From Rhodocyclaceae bacterium (GTDB taxonomy: Bacteria; Pseudomonadota; Gammaproteobacteria; Burkholderiales; Rhodocyclaceae), in NCBI GenBank assembly GCA_003963315.1, contig RXJP01000016.1:1-64000 (forward strand): a DNA stretch of 64,000 bases, written 5' to 3'. The first letter of the stretch is position 1; the number at the start of each line of letters is the position of its first letter. The position numbers and the translations under genes were made by a program. Shown here one piece after another: positions 9,381 through 18,485 of this stretch. The notes below the pieces were generated by a model that made no database searches, was not told where the DNA came from, and was given only the letters and a program-made list of their open reading frames with translations.

Positions 9381-10930
9381 GCGAGCGCACGCTCTCCGAA
9401 CGCTTCCATCAGGCCGCCGAGGCGACGCCGGACAAGCTCGCCCTCTGCTGCGAAGGGCAGCGCCTCAGTTATGCTGCCCTGGCGCGCATGGCCCGTCGCC
9501 TGGGAGCCGCCATGACAGCGGAAGGCGTCGCTCACGGCGATGCCGTAGCCGTGGTGCTGCCCAATACGCCGGCATTCGTGGCCCTGCTATTGACGGCCGC
9601 CGACCTGGGCCTGACCCTGGTCCCCCTCAGCCCGGCCCTGCCCCCGCCCGCCCTGGCCACAGCCTGCCGTGCCGCACGGGTCAAGCACGTGGTGGGTAGC
9701 CTCGGCGTACTGGAGGAATTAAAAGGCAGCGGATTGCTGCCGCTCGACATCGCCGCCGGCCTCTGGCTCTCGGTGGGCGGCCCCATCCCCGGCGGCCACG
9801 ACTGGACAATCTGCGTGGACGCCGCCCCCGATGCGGCACCCCACTTCGCCGGGCGGAACGAGGACGCCTTCATCCTCACCATGACCTCGGGCTCCACCGG
9901 CGATCCCAAGCCCATCATCCTCACCCAACGCACCAAACTGCAACGAGCGGCAGCGGCCCAGGCCCTGTACGGCGTGAATGCCGACGACATCACCCTGGCC
10001 GCCACACCCCTCTACCATTCCCTGGCGGAACGGCTGGTACTGTTGCCCCTCATCACGGGTGGTACCTCGGTACTGATGGCGCGTTTTTCCCCCAGCGAAT
10101 GGCTGCGCCACGTGGCGGAGGAAGGCGTTACCTTCACCATCGCCGTGTCGTCCCAGCTCAGCCAGATCCTGCCGGCGCTCAAGACGGCGACGACACCAGA
10201 GCACAACCTCGTGGCCAGCCTGCGCTGCCTGGTGTCTTCCTCGGCACGGCTCGACCCGCAGACCAAGGCGGAGTGGCTGGCCCATTTTCATGGCGAGTTC
10301 CACGAGTGCTACGGCGCTTCGGAAATCGCCATCGCCACCAATCTGAGTACGGAAGAAGCCCGTGACAAACTCAAATCGGTGGGCCGCGCTGCGCCGGGGG
10401 TGGACGTGAAGATCCTCGCCGAGAACGGCGCCTGGGCCGATACCGGGGAAGTGGGCGAGATCGTCTGCCGCACGCCCATGCTGTTCGGCGGCTACTACCT
10501 GCGGGACGACCTGACCCGGGCAGCCATGCACGGCGACTACTTCCGCACCGGCGACCTGGGCCGCCTGGATGCGGACGGCTTTCTCTATTTCATGGGCCGC
10601 GCCAAGGAACTCATCATCAGCGGCGGCATCAACGTCTATCCCGCCGATGTGGAGTCGGCCGTAGCCGCAGCGCCGGGCGTGGCGGAGTGCGCCGCCTTCC
10701 CGCTCCACGACGCCGGGCTGGGGGAAGTGGTGGGCGTAGCCCTGGTAGCCCGTGCCGGCGAAGAGGTTAACCTGCGCACGCTGCGCCACCACTGCGCCCG
10801 CACCCTGGCCGACTTCCAGTTGCCGCGCAAATTTTTCGTGCTCCCGCAGTTGCCCCGCAACGGCATGGGCAAAATCATGAAATCCGCCCTGGTGGCGGAG
10901 TTCGGAGGAAATCCCAATGACGCCCCCTGA
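9377..10930 (+). CDS. AMP-forming acyl ligase (ANL superfamily)
   Basis: A 517-residue adenylate-forming enzyme that would activate a carboxylic acid with ATP and pass it to a thiol. The start is the ATG overlapping the stop of the NeuD-like gene; a 255-bp in-frame upstream extension lies inside that gene. The P-loop-like A3 motif TSGSTGDPKP is at about 170-180, ECYGASE (A5) and the hinge region GRAKELIISGGINVYP are present, and K499 in RNGMGKIMK is the A10 catalytic lysine. Being stand-alone, it needs an acceptor, and the free ACP at 26981 is the nearest candidate. The acid cannot be predicted from sequence. Confidence 0.85.
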   Translation: MSERTLSERFHQAAEATPDKLALCCEGQRLSYAALARMARRLGAAMTAEGVAHGDAVAVVLPNTPAFVALLLTAADLGLTLVPLSPALPPPALATACRAARVKHVVGSLGVLEELKGSGLLPLDIAAGLWLSVGGPIPGGHDWTICVDAAPDAAPHFAGRNEDAFILTMTSGSTGDPKPIILTQRTKLQRAAAAQALYGVNADDITLAATPLYHSLAERLVLLPLITGGTSVLMARFSPSEWLRHVAEEGVTFTIAVSSQLSQILPALKTATTPEHNLVASLRCLVSSSARLDPQTKAEWLAHFHGEFHECYGASEIAIATNLSTEEARDKLKSVGRAAPGVDVKILAENGAWADTGEVGEIVCRTPMLFGGYYLRDDLTRAAMHGDYFRTGDLGRLDADGFLYFMGRAKELIISGGINVYPADVESAVAAAPGVAECAAFPLHDAGLGEVVGVALVARAGEEVNLRTLRHHCARTLADFQLPRKFFVLPQLPRNGMGKIMKSALVAEFGGNPNDAP

Positions 10931-12095
10931 CCTCGTCCTCAGCCATACCGCCCTCGCCAGCGGCCAACCGCCGCTGCGCCTGGGCTTCATCGGCGGCGCC
11001 CTGGATTCGGCAGTGGGTTACGCCCATCACACGGCTGCCACCATGGACCGCTGCTGGACGGTGGACGCGGGTGCCTTCAGCCTGCACAGCGAACAGAACG
11101 CAGCCACCGCCGCCGCCTACGGCGTGCCGGCATCACGCACCCACAGCGACTGGCGCGCCATGCTCCAGGCGGAACAGGGCAAGCTCGACGCCTTGGTGGT
11201 GCTCACCCCCACCCCGACCCACGCCGAAGTGGTAAGCGCGGCCCTGGGCGCCGGCTATCCGGTGATCTGCGAAAAAGCCCTCGCCACCACCAGCGCCGAA
11301 GCACGCCAGATCGAGGCGGCGCGGAACGCAGCCAAGGGCTTTCTCGCCGTGACCTACAACTACTCCGGCTATCCCATGGTGCGCCAACTGCGGCACATGA
11401 TCCGCGACGGCAAGCTGGGCCGCATCCTCCACTTCCAGGCCGAGATGCCCCAGGAAGGTTTCATCCGCACCGACCCCCAAGGCAACAAGCCCAAGCCCCA
11501 AGCCTGGCGTCTGAAGGACGGCAGCGTGCCCACCATCCACCTGGACCTGGCGGTGCATCTGCACCACCTGATCCACACCCTGACCGGGCTCTCGCCCTTG
11601 GAAGTGGTGGCCGACCAAACCAGCCAGGGCTGGTTCCCCGGCGTGATCGACGACGTCATGTGTCTCGCCCGCTATCAACAGGACGTGCGCGGCCATATCT
11701 GGTTCAGCAAATCCTCCCTCGGCCATCGCAACGGCCTGCGCCTGCGCCTCTACGGCAGTAAGGCGGCGGCGGAATGGTTCCAGATGGCCCCGGAGGAAGT
11801 GCTGATCAGCCACGCCGACGGTCACCGCGAAATCCTCGACCGTGCCGGCGATGCGCCCCTCGCCGCCCAGGCCCGCTACACCCGTTTCAAGGCCGGCCAC
11901 CCGGCCGGCTTCATCGAGGCCTTCGCCAACCTGTATCGCGACATCGCCGGCTGCCTGCGGCAACACCAGCGGGGCGAAGCCTGGCAGACGGAAGACGTCT
12001 ACGATGCCCGCCTCGCCATCGAAGGCCTGACCATGTTGGAAGCCATGGTGAAATCGGCGACAAGCCGGCAATGGGAACCCACCAGTCGCCCCTGA
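10917..12095 (+). CDS. Gfo/Idh/MocA-family oxidoreductase
   Basis: A 392-residue NAD(P)-dependent sugar oxidoreductase. The Rossmann loop LGFIGGALDSAVG starts near residue 21, later than in most family members, after an unusual ~20-residue N-terminal extension. The usual EKP motif reads EKA here (CEKALATTS), which keeps the lysine. The C-terminal alpha/beta domain carries the LDLAVHLHHL segment with likely catalytic histidines. It overlaps the acyl ligase by 14 bp, implying coupled expression and a role in the same pathway, perhaps oxidation or reduction of a nucleotide-sugar ring carbon. The protein is cytosolic; the exact reaction is unknown. Confidence 0.82.
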   Translation: MTPPDLVLSHTALASGQPPLRLGFIGGALDSAVGYAHHTAATMDRCWTVDAGAFSLHSEQNAATAAAYGVPASRTHSDWRAMLQAEQGKLDALVVLTPTPTHAEVVSAALGAGYPVICEKALATTSAEARQIEAARNAAKGFLAVTYNYSGYPMVRQLRHMIRDGKLGRILHFQAEMPQEGFIRTDPQGNKPKPQAWRLKDGSVPTIHLDLAVHLHHLIHTLTGLSPLEVVADQTSQGWFPGVIDDVMCLARYQQDVRGHIWFSKSSLGHRNGLRLRLYGSKAAAEWFQMAPEEVLISHADGHREILDRAGDAPLAAQARYTRFKAGHPAGFIEAFANLYRDIAGCLRQHQRGEAWQTEDVYDARLAIEGLTMLEAMVKSATSRQWEPTSRP

Positions 12096-12175
12096 GCGAG
12101 TGTCGACTCAAGGACGATTTGTGAATCGATGTTCAGACCTAGCGGCGCAGTGAAGGATTTGCCGCAGCGTTTCCC

Positions 12176-13207
12176 CTAGGCGGCGGGGGCCGCTTCAATC
12201 AGGAATTCGTTCGGGGTGCCAAAGGCAATGCCGTTGGCAATGGTCTCCAGGGTAGCGTTGTCGCAGTCGGCACGGAGCAGCCACTCCCTCAAATTCTCCA
12301 AACCCACGCTCAATTCGGGCATGCCAAGCTGATGGCAGCCGTTGAAGGGATTGATCTTGCGGTACTGGAAGTTGCGGTAGTCCCAACACACCTCGTCGCT
12401 GAGCAGAACGTTCATTTCGCAGTCCATCCGGCTGGCCAGGGCCAGGACGACAAAGCCGTTGGCGCCGACCACCACATGACCGGCGGACTCGCAGAAGGGC
12501 ACGGCGATATCCAAGGGCAGATCAATCACCCGGGCGCCGGGAATCGCCAGTTCTTCCGGTTGCAGCATGGCGCCGTATTTATTGATCACCACATCCATGC
12601 CCCGGGCCTGGTAGCACTCGGCCAACTTGCGCCAGAAAAATGCCGGTGCGGGGCGGTTGGTGTTGTTGCCGACGAAGAACACCACGGACTGCTTGAGCTT
12701 GATGCCCAGGCCGAAGGCGATGTCGAGCGCACGGCGGGTGGCGTCTTCGGGAATGCGGGGCGCAACGAATTCGGCCTTCCAGTCCAGCCGCAGCACATAG
12801 CGGTTCATGTCGATGAAATTCAAGCCGGCGCTGCCCAGCGACTCCACCCACAGTTCGTAGAGGCTGCCAATGCGGCCATCGCCGTGCTGGGCTATCCAGG
12901 TGTTGATGGGGAAATCCAGATTGAAGAAATTCGGCGGAATGAAACCCGTGGTGCTGAATTGCCGCATCAGTTCCAGGTCCATGTACACCACCCGGTCGAA
13001 GGTGTTGGGAAAACACTGGGGAATGAAGGCGTGGGATTCGGGGATCACCAGGGTGATGCCATGGCCGTGCTTCTTCAGAAAGGCTTGGGCCAGGCCGCAC
13101 ACCACCACGGTTTCCCCCAGGGAGTTGGGCACCAGAAGAATCCACGTCCGCTTTTCGGGATGCCGGATCTGGGCCAGGAATTGCTCGAGCTGTTCGTGTG
13201 AGACCAT
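12176..13207 (-). CDS. Heptosyltransferase-like (GT-B fold) glycosyltransferase
   Basis: A 343-residue protein with a GT9/heptosyltransferase-like plan. An N-terminal segment WILLVPNSLGETVV resembles the nucleotide-sugar GT-B opening, and a second Rossmann half begins near VVFFVGNNTNRPAP (about 176-190). A late FCESAGHVVVGANGFVVLA segment takes the place of the donor-binding region. Similarity to ADP-heptose:LPS heptosyltransferases is visible but weak, so the donor is uncertain. It is the last gene of the 14-gene minus-strand operon, 2 bp after the nucleotidyltransferase gene. That suggests it uses the sugar made by the operon. No membrane segment is seen. Confidence 0.6.
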   Translation of the reverse strand: MVSHEQLEQFLAQIRHPEKRTWILLVPNSLGETVVVCGLAQAFLKKHGHGITLVIPESHAFIPQCFPNTFDRVVYMDLELMRQFSTTGFIPPNFFNLDFPINTWIAQHGDGRIGSLYELWVESLGSAGLNFIDMNRYVLRLDWKAEFVAPRIPEDATRRALDIAFGLGIKLKQSVVFFVGNNTNRPAPAFFWRKLAECYQARGMDVVINKYGAMLQPEELAIPGARVIDLPLDIAVPFCESAGHVVVGANGFVVLALASRMDCEMNVLLSDEVCWDYRNFQYRKINPFNGCHQLGMPELSVGLENLREWLLRADCDNATLETIANGIAFGTPNEFLIEAAPAA

Positions 13208-13209
13208 GG

Positions 13210-14028
13210 TTAGCGTACTTGCGAAAGAGTTTGAAAGTCTGTCATGAACTGATCGATGCTGCGGGCCAGTTCGCCGTTGTTCTGGGCCATGATCCGATCC
13301 CAGGCCTGTTGGTTCTCGGCCTTGGCGGGCATCAGCGGGAAATCCCGGTTGGCCGCCATCCAGCTACGGGGGTTGCCGATGTCGCGATGGTACCGAACGT
13401 TGCAATAGGTGCCCATGCGCCCCAGCAGCCGGGGAATCACCTCGGTGCTGAAATCGATCTGCGTTTTCCCCAGGCCTGCCATCATGTCCAGCACCGGCGG
13501 CTCAACCAGGTATACCGCCGCATTGGCCAAGTTACCCGGCGGCTGGCTCACCTTCTCGTGGAAACCCTGGACGACGCCATCCGCGTCGAGTTCGACGATA
13601 CCGCAGGATCCGGGATCGTCGCTCTCGAACACCATCATGGTCATCTCGACGCCCTTGGCGCGGAGAGCGTGGCAGCGAGCGAAATCGGCCATGTCGAACA
13701 GGGTCAGATTATCGGCGTGGGCCACCAGGCAGGTTTCTTCCCGGAAGAACGCCCGGTTCTCCAGCAAGGTGCCGCCGGTGCCGGCCAGACTTTCTTCATG
13801 CACCACCTTGACCCTGCTCCGCCATGTGCTGGCGTCCAGGTATTGCAGCACCAGCGGCGCCATGTAATGGGTATTGATCAAGACCTCCTCGACCCCGTGG
13901 TCGAGCAGCAGGGCCAGCCAGTAGTCCAGCAGCGGGCGGCCGTGGATGGGCACCAGGCACTTGGGCAGATGGTCGGTCAGCGGCCGCAGGCGCGTGCCGA
14001 GGCCGGCGGCTAGCAGCAGGGCGCGCAC
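13210..14028 (-). CDS. Sugar-1-phosphate nucleotidyltransferase, HddC-like
   Basis: A 272-residue nucleotidyltransferase starting at GTG with a GAGG ribosome site. The activation motif LLLAAGLGTRLRPLTDHLPK (residues 4-23) and the metal-binding AHAD stretch (CLVAHADNLT) are intact. Overall it resembles HddC and WcbM-type D-glycero-D-manno-heptose-1-phosphate guanylyltransferases, and also RmlA/GlmU-type hexose enzymes. The neighbouring GmhA-like and HldE-like genes favour a heptose-1-phosphate substrate, but this is inference. It starts 9 bp after the kinase/nucleotidyltransferase fusion gene. Confidence 0.78.
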   Translation of the reverse strand: MRALLLAAGLGTRLRPLTDHLPKCLVPIHGRPLLDYWLALLLDHGVEEVLINTHYMAPLVLQYLDASTWRSRVKVVHEESLAGTGGTLLENRAFFREETCLVAHADNLTLFDMADFARCHALRAKGVEMTMMVFESDDPGSCGIVELDADGVVQGFHEKVSQPPGNLANAAVYLVEPPVLDMMAGLGKTQIDFSTEVIPRLLGRMGTYCNVRYHRDIGNPRSWMAANRDFPLMPAKAENQQAWDRIMAQNNGELARSIDQFMTDFQTLSQVR

Positions 14029-14037
14029 AGTCTGGCC

Positions 14038-15549
14038 TCAGCTGTAGTCATTGCTTTTATTGACTTCCACCAACAGCTCCGTGGCGGACAGGGGAATATT
14101 GCCGATACGCCCCACTTGGCAGGCAGCGGCGATGGAACCGAGATAGATGCTTTCCCAGATCGGCCGCCCCACCGCCATGGCCAAGGCGGTGCATACCAAC
14201 AGGCAATCGCCGGCGCCGGCGGTGTCCTTGGGTGAAGTGTTCAGGGCAGCCAGACGGTCGGTCAGCCATTCCGCCTGGTTCGGGTCGCCCACATGCAACA
14301 ACAGGCCTTCGGCGCCCAGGGTGATGACGATATTCTGGGCATGGGTCTTCTTGCGCAACGCTTCGGCCAGGACCACCAGGCCATCGTCGTAGTTGCCCAG
14401 GGCGAGGCGGGCCTCACGCTCAGTGGGGGTCAGCAGTGCGGTATGGGTGAAACGGGAGACATCGCCGATTTGCGATGAAGACTGGCTGTCCGCCACCATC
14501 ATGATGCCGCGCCGGGTGCACTCCTGGGTGATCTGGTCCACCAGTTCCTGGGGCAGCGCGCCGTAATTGAAGTCTGAGAAGATCAACAGGTCTGCGTCCC
14601 CCAGCACACGCTTCACGCGCTCCAGGGCTTTCTTTTGCAAGGGCTTGCTCAGCTTGTGCTGACGCAGGTGATTGACCCGCAGCAAGGTCTTGTTGCCGGC
14701 GCGATAGCGTTGCTTGAGGGTGGTGGGGCGGCTGTCGTCCACCAGCAGGCTGGCGGTGACGCCGTATTCCTGCAACTTGTCGGCGGCGTAGCGCCCAACC
14801 TCGTCATCGCCGGTGACGGAGACGAAGCTGACTTTCTGCGCCCCCAGGCCCCGGGCATGGGCGGCGACGATGCCGGCGCCACCGAGGAACTTGTTGGCCA
14901 TGATCGGGGCGACCACGATGGTGGGGTCCTCCTGGGACATGCCCAGGGGGTCGCACTGGATGTACTCGTCCACGATGATGTCGCCGACGACGCAGACCTT
15001 CAGTCCCTGGATTTTCTCCAGTACGCTGCCAAAGCAGCCGACATCGATGCTGTGGTTGGCGATGTAGGCCGATGGCCGGATGATGGAGGAGTGGTTGATC
15101 AGTTCAGATTCTTTACGCAGCAGCTCCAGGGAGGAGAACGTCGTATCGCCGGAGCCGAACAAAACCTGGCCGCCGTAGGCATGCACCGCGTCCAGTTCCG
15201 GCGTAACCGCATGTTCGTGTTCGTTGCCCATCACCACCACAGCGGGCTGTAGGGCCTGGATCAAGTCCTCCGGCGGCGAAGCAAGGACGAAGGCATGGTT
15301 GACCCAGTTGATCGCCGCCACGCCTTCCAAGCGGGCCTGCTCCTTGAGTTGCGCGCTTTTCGCCAGTTCGTCCGAGAGTACGCCCACCACCAGATAATCG
15401 CCGCACTCCGAGGCGAAGCGCAGCAGACGCAAATGCCCGGGGTGAACGATGTTGAAGGTGCCGCTGACAAAGACGATCCGCTTCTTTCCCCGCGCATCGG
15501 AAAGAATGGTTTTTACAATGGCATCGATGTCCTTGTTATACCCGGTCAC
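14038..15549 (-). CDS. HldE/RfaE-like fusion with reversed domain order (nucleotidyltransferase then PfkB kinase)
   Basis: A 503-residue two-domain protein beginning at GTG. Residues 24-150 are a cytidylyltransferase-like domain with TFNIVHPGHLRLL; the HxGH catalytic motif is 36-39. Residues 183-490 are a PfkB sugar kinase, opening CVVGDIIVDEYI and ending with the anion-hole and base motif DTAGAGD (D448). Enterobacterial HldE has the opposite order, kinase first and adenylyltransferase second. Likely roles are phosphorylation of a heptose 7-phosphate and nucleotidyl transfer to a sugar phosphate. No GmhB-type phosphatase is seen nearby. It sits between the alcohol dehydrogenase and HddC-like genes in the minus operon. 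Confidence 0.83.
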   Translation of the reverse strand: MTGYNKDIDAIVKTILSDARGKKRIVFVSGTFNIVHPGHLRLLRFASECGDYLVVGVLSDELAKSAQLKEQARLEGVAAINWVNHAFVLASPPEDLIQALQPAVVVMGNEHEHAVTPELDAVHAYGGQVLFGSGDTTFSSLELLRKESELINHSSIIRPSAYIANHSIDVGCFGSVLEKIQGLKVCVVGDIIVDEYIQCDPLGMSQEDPTIVVAPIMANKFLGGAGIVAAHARGLGAQKVSFVSVTGDDEVGRYAADKLQEYGVTASLLVDDSRPTTLKQRYRAGNKTLLRVNHLRQHKLSKPLQKKALERVKRVLGDADLLIFSDFNYGALPQELVDQITQECTRRGIMMVADSQSSSQIGDVSRFTHTALLTPTEREARLALGNYDDGLVVLAEALRKKTHAQNIVITLGAEGLLLHVGDPNQAEWLTDRLAALNTSPKDTAGAGDCLLVCTALAMAVGRPIWESIYLGSIAAACQVGRIGNIPLSATELLVEVNKSNDYS

Positions 15550-15570
15550 GGTCTCGCATCCCTTCCTGTT

Positions 15571-16665
15571 CTAATCGTCTGTCGGCGCAGCGGTGCGCAC
15601 CTCCATGCCCTTGTCGATCTCAATCAGGGGCCGGGTGACGCGATGTTGCTCCAGATCATCCAGGGCTTCATTGATCTGGTCCAAGGTGTAGCGTTTGGTG
15701 ATGAGTTTATCCAGGGGTAGCCGGCCCTCCCGATAGAGCTGGGCGAATAAAGGCACATCCCGGTCGGGATCGGCGCTGCCGCCCCAACTCCCCCGGATCT
15801 GTTTACCGCAAATCAGCTCGTAGGGATCGATGGAAATGCGGCTGCCATGTTGGGGATGGGAGGCGAACACGCACACCCCCCCACCACGGCGCACGGCGGC
15901 GAAGGCCTGCTCGATCACGCTGGCCTGGCCGGAGGCTTCCACCGCGTAATCCACCCCGGCGCCGCTGGTCAGCGCCCGGATGGCGGCCACCGGATCGGTG
16001 TCGCGGGCATCAATGACATGGTGGGCGCCGAAGGACTGGGCGAGGGCCAGCTTCTCCTCGGATACATCGACGGCGATGATGCTGGCGCACTGGTACAACA
16101 AGGTCGCCATCAGGGCGCTGAGGCCGATGCCGCCGAGGCCAAAAATGGCGATGGTGCTGCCCGGCCGCGGCTGGAGGTCATGGGTGATGATACCGGCGCC
16201 GGTGGGCACGGCGCAGCCGAACAGCACCGCCACATCCAGGGGCACGCCGGCCGGCAGCTTGACGATACGGTTTTCCGACACCAGGGCGTACTCGTTGAAG
16301 GTGGTCACGCCGCCGGCATTGATGGGCTGGGGCAGGCGGGGGCAGGCGTACTTTGCGCCACCGCCGTCGAGGCCGCTGCCCTTGATCCAGCCCAGGATCA
16401 CCAGCTCCCCCGGCGCCACCTTGGTGACGCCATCACCCACCGCCACCACCCGACCCGATCCTTCGTGGCCCAAGAGATGCGGCAAATAGGGGTCGTCACC
16501 GCGCCGGCCGCGGGCTTCCATCAACTGGCTGTGGCAGACGCCGCTGTAAGCCAACTTCACCAGCACCTGACCTTTGCCGGGCTGGGGATGGGTGACCCCG
16601 GAGAGCAGCGTCAGGGGTTGGCCCAACTGGGTGAGGACGGCGGCTTTAATGGACGTGTCTCCCAT
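15571..16665 (-). CDS. Zinc-dependent alcohol dehydrogenase (MDR family)
   Basis: A 364-residue medium-chain dehydrogenase. Catalytic zinc ligands are visible as GVCHSQ (Cys), GHEGSG (His-Glu) and FGCAVPTGAG (Cys), and the NAD fold has GLGGIGLSA. The four-cysteine structural zinc loop found in liver-type and class III enzymes is absent: the region after LVILGW has a single cysteine. The ATG at 16665 is taken as start; an in-frame TTG at 16689 would add eight residues. The gene follows the ThDP carboligase gene closely. It could reduce or oxidise the aldehyde or ketone made there, but the substrate is unknown. Confidence 0.82.
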   Translation of the reverse strand: MGDTSIKAAVLTQLGQPLTLLSGVTHPQPGKGQVLVKLAYSGVCHSQLMEARGRRGDDPYLPHLLGHEGSGRVVAVGDGVTKVAPGELVILGWIKGSGLDGGGAKYACPRLPQPINAGGVTTFNEYALVSENRIVKLPAGVPLDVAVLFGCAVPTGAGIITHDLQPRPGSTIAIFGLGGIGLSALMATLLYQCASIIAVDVSEEKLALAQSFGAHHVIDARDTDPVAAIRALTSGAGVDYAVEASGQASVIEQAFAAVRRGGGVCVFASHPQHGSRISIDPYELICGKQIRGSWGGSADPDRDVPLFAQLYREGRLPLDKLITKRYTLDQINEALDDLEQHRVTRPLIEIDKGMEVRTAAPTDD

Positions 16666-16716
16666 CGATGCGGACCCAGGCCCACTCAATCAAGCCGGCG
16701 CTACGGCGCCCCGTTT

Positions 16717-18432
16717 TCAATCGGCCAGCTCCGGCCGCATCGACGACAGCGGCTGGGGGCTGAAAGTGCCGTCGCCGTTGGCGGCATAGGCCTGGCGGAA
16801 CAGTACTTCCTGTTCTTCGTCCACCACCACTTCGCAGATCACCGGCCCTTCCGCTTTCAACACCTCACTTACCACGCGCTCAAGGTCGCTGGCGGCATCC
16901 AGCTTGACATAGGGGATGTCGAAGGCATGGGCCAGCTTCTCGATGGAAGGCATGGCCAGGCTCCACTCGGGATGGGTACCGAAATAGCGCCCACCGAGGA
17001 ATTCCTTTTGGGTGTGGCGGATCGCCAGATAACCGTTGTTGTTGACCACGCTGATGACTGCATTGATGTTGTCCTGGCGGATGGTTTGCAGATCCTGGAT
17101 GTTCATCAGGAAACTGCCGTCGCCGATCACGCAGAGGAGCTTGGAGAATGCACCGCTCTTGGCCACGCCTATGGTTTCCGCCAACCCCGTGCCCATGGCC
17201 GAGATGGCGGAAGAACAGATGATGCGGTCGCCCTGTTTCAGCACAGCGGCCTGGAACCCGGCATACAAGGCGGTACCGCCGCCGTCCACCACCAGACACG
17301 TGCCGGCGGGCGCGGATTGGGTCAGGCGACGGACATAGACGTTGGAGTTCGGCCGCGGCCCCACGGGCGGGACGTACCAGTTCATGGCCTTGATCTTGTC
17401 GGCATCGGGCCAGGCCTGGGCGGGCAGATCGGCTGCGGCCAGCACGGCCAAGTAGTCCTTGAGATCGGCCAGCACCTTGAGATCCACGGCAACGTTGAGA
17501 TTGTCCAACTGATCCTGATCGATGTTGACCATGATCTTCTTCGCCTGGGGTGCGTAGCTGTCAAACAAGGTGGTGGTGTGGGGAATCGATAGGTGGGTAC
17601 CCAGGCAGAGCAGCAGGTCCGCCTGGAACACCGCGTGATTGGCGCCCCGCTGCCCGCTCATGCCAATGACGCCCAGGTTGAGCGGCTCGTCCGTGGGGAA
17701 CAGGTCAGCCCCCGTCCAGGTGGTCACATAGGGAATCCGGTGTTGCTCGATAAAGCGCCCCAGGGCATCGCCGCTGCCGGCCAGGCGGACGCCGTAGCCC
17801 AGCACCAACAAGGGCTTCTTCGCCTCTCGCAGCATGGCGATGGATTTCGCCGCGGCGGCCTGGTCGAATTCCGCCTTGTCCGCCACGCTGGGGGCGAGCA
17901 CGGCATCCGGCACGGCAACGTCCTGCCACTGGAAATCGAGGGGCAGATCGATCCACACCGGCCCCGGCCGGCCGGAGCGGGCCACCGTCAAGGCATGGGC
18001 AAACTCGGTGGGGAACTGGTCCTTGTCGGTGACGAACTTCACATATTTGCTTAGGGGCCGTACTACATCGCAGATGTTGACCTCCTGTGTGCCCACCTGG
18101 CGCACCTTGCGGCCATAGGAGGTGTGTTGCGAACGCACCTGGCCGCTGATGAAGAGGCAGGGAATGGAGTCCTGCCAGGCGGCCAGCAGGCCGGTGATGG
18201 CATTGGTGGCGCCGGGGCCCGTGGTCACCACCACGCAGCCCAGGTTTTGCGTCGCCTTGGCATAGGCCACCGCGGCGAGGGCGGCGGATTCCTCATGGTG
18301 GGTATAGGTCACGCCCAGGCCGGCCAGCTCCAGGGAATCGAAAATATGGGCGACGGCGCCCCCTTGCAGTCCAAACACATGGCCGACGCCGTTGGCCTTG
18401 AGTATTTCAGCGATTGAATCGGTCAGTTTCAC
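16717..18432 (-). CDS. Acetolactate synthase-like ThDP-dependent carboligase
   Basis: A 571-residue member of the acetolactate synthase/benzaldehyde lyase group, starting at GTG behind an AAGG site. All three domains are present. The N-terminal Pyr domain has the catalytic glutamate in THHEESAALAA (about 41-51), and the C-terminal PP domain has the ThDP-Mg motif from IGDGSF to NNNGY. No ilvN-type regulatory subunit is nearby and the gene is inside a sugar operon, so branched-chain amino acid synthesis is unlikely. A YerE-type role, adding a two-carbon unit from pyruvate to a nucleotide-keto-sugar, fits the setting but is inferred. Confidence 0.83.
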   Translation of the reverse strand: MKLTDSIAEILKANGVGHVFGLQGGAVAHIFDSLELAGLGVTYTHHEESAALAAVAYAKATQNLGCVVVTTGPGATNAITGLLAAWQDSIPCLFISGQVRSQHTSYGRKVRQVGTQEVNICDVVRPLSKYVKFVTDKDQFPTEFAHALTVARSGRPGPVWIDLPLDFQWQDVAVPDAVLAPSVADKAEFDQAAAAKSIAMLREAKKPLLVLGYGVRLAGSGDALGRFIEQHRIPYVTTWTGADLFPTDEPLNLGVIGMSGQRGANHAVFQADLLLCLGTHLSIPHTTTLFDSYAPQAKKIMVNIDQDQLDNLNVAVDLKVLADLKDYLAVLAAADLPAQAWPDADKIKAMNWYVPPVGPRPNSNVYVRRLTQSAPAGTCLVVDGGGTALYAGFQAAVLKQGDRIICSSAISAMGTGLAETIGVAKSGAFSKLLCVIGDGSFLMNIQDLQTIRQDNINAVISVVNNNGYLAIRHTQKEFLGGRYFGTHPEWSLAMPSIEKLAHAFDIPYVKLDAASDLERVVSEVLKAEGPVICEVVVDEEQEVLFRQAYAANGDGTFSPQPLSSMRPELAD

Positions 18433-18485
18433 CTTGATGCGTCCTTAGCGTCCTGCCAGCGATGGATAATGGAATGGCATCGCGC

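Noticed and set aside
15847-17592. Open frame of 581 codons on the plus strand
   Set aside because: It is antisense to the alcohol dehydrogenase and ThDP enzyme genes, which have complete catalytic motifs. The frame is rich in Gly, His and Gln with no domain, as expected for a shadow frame in GC-rich DNA.
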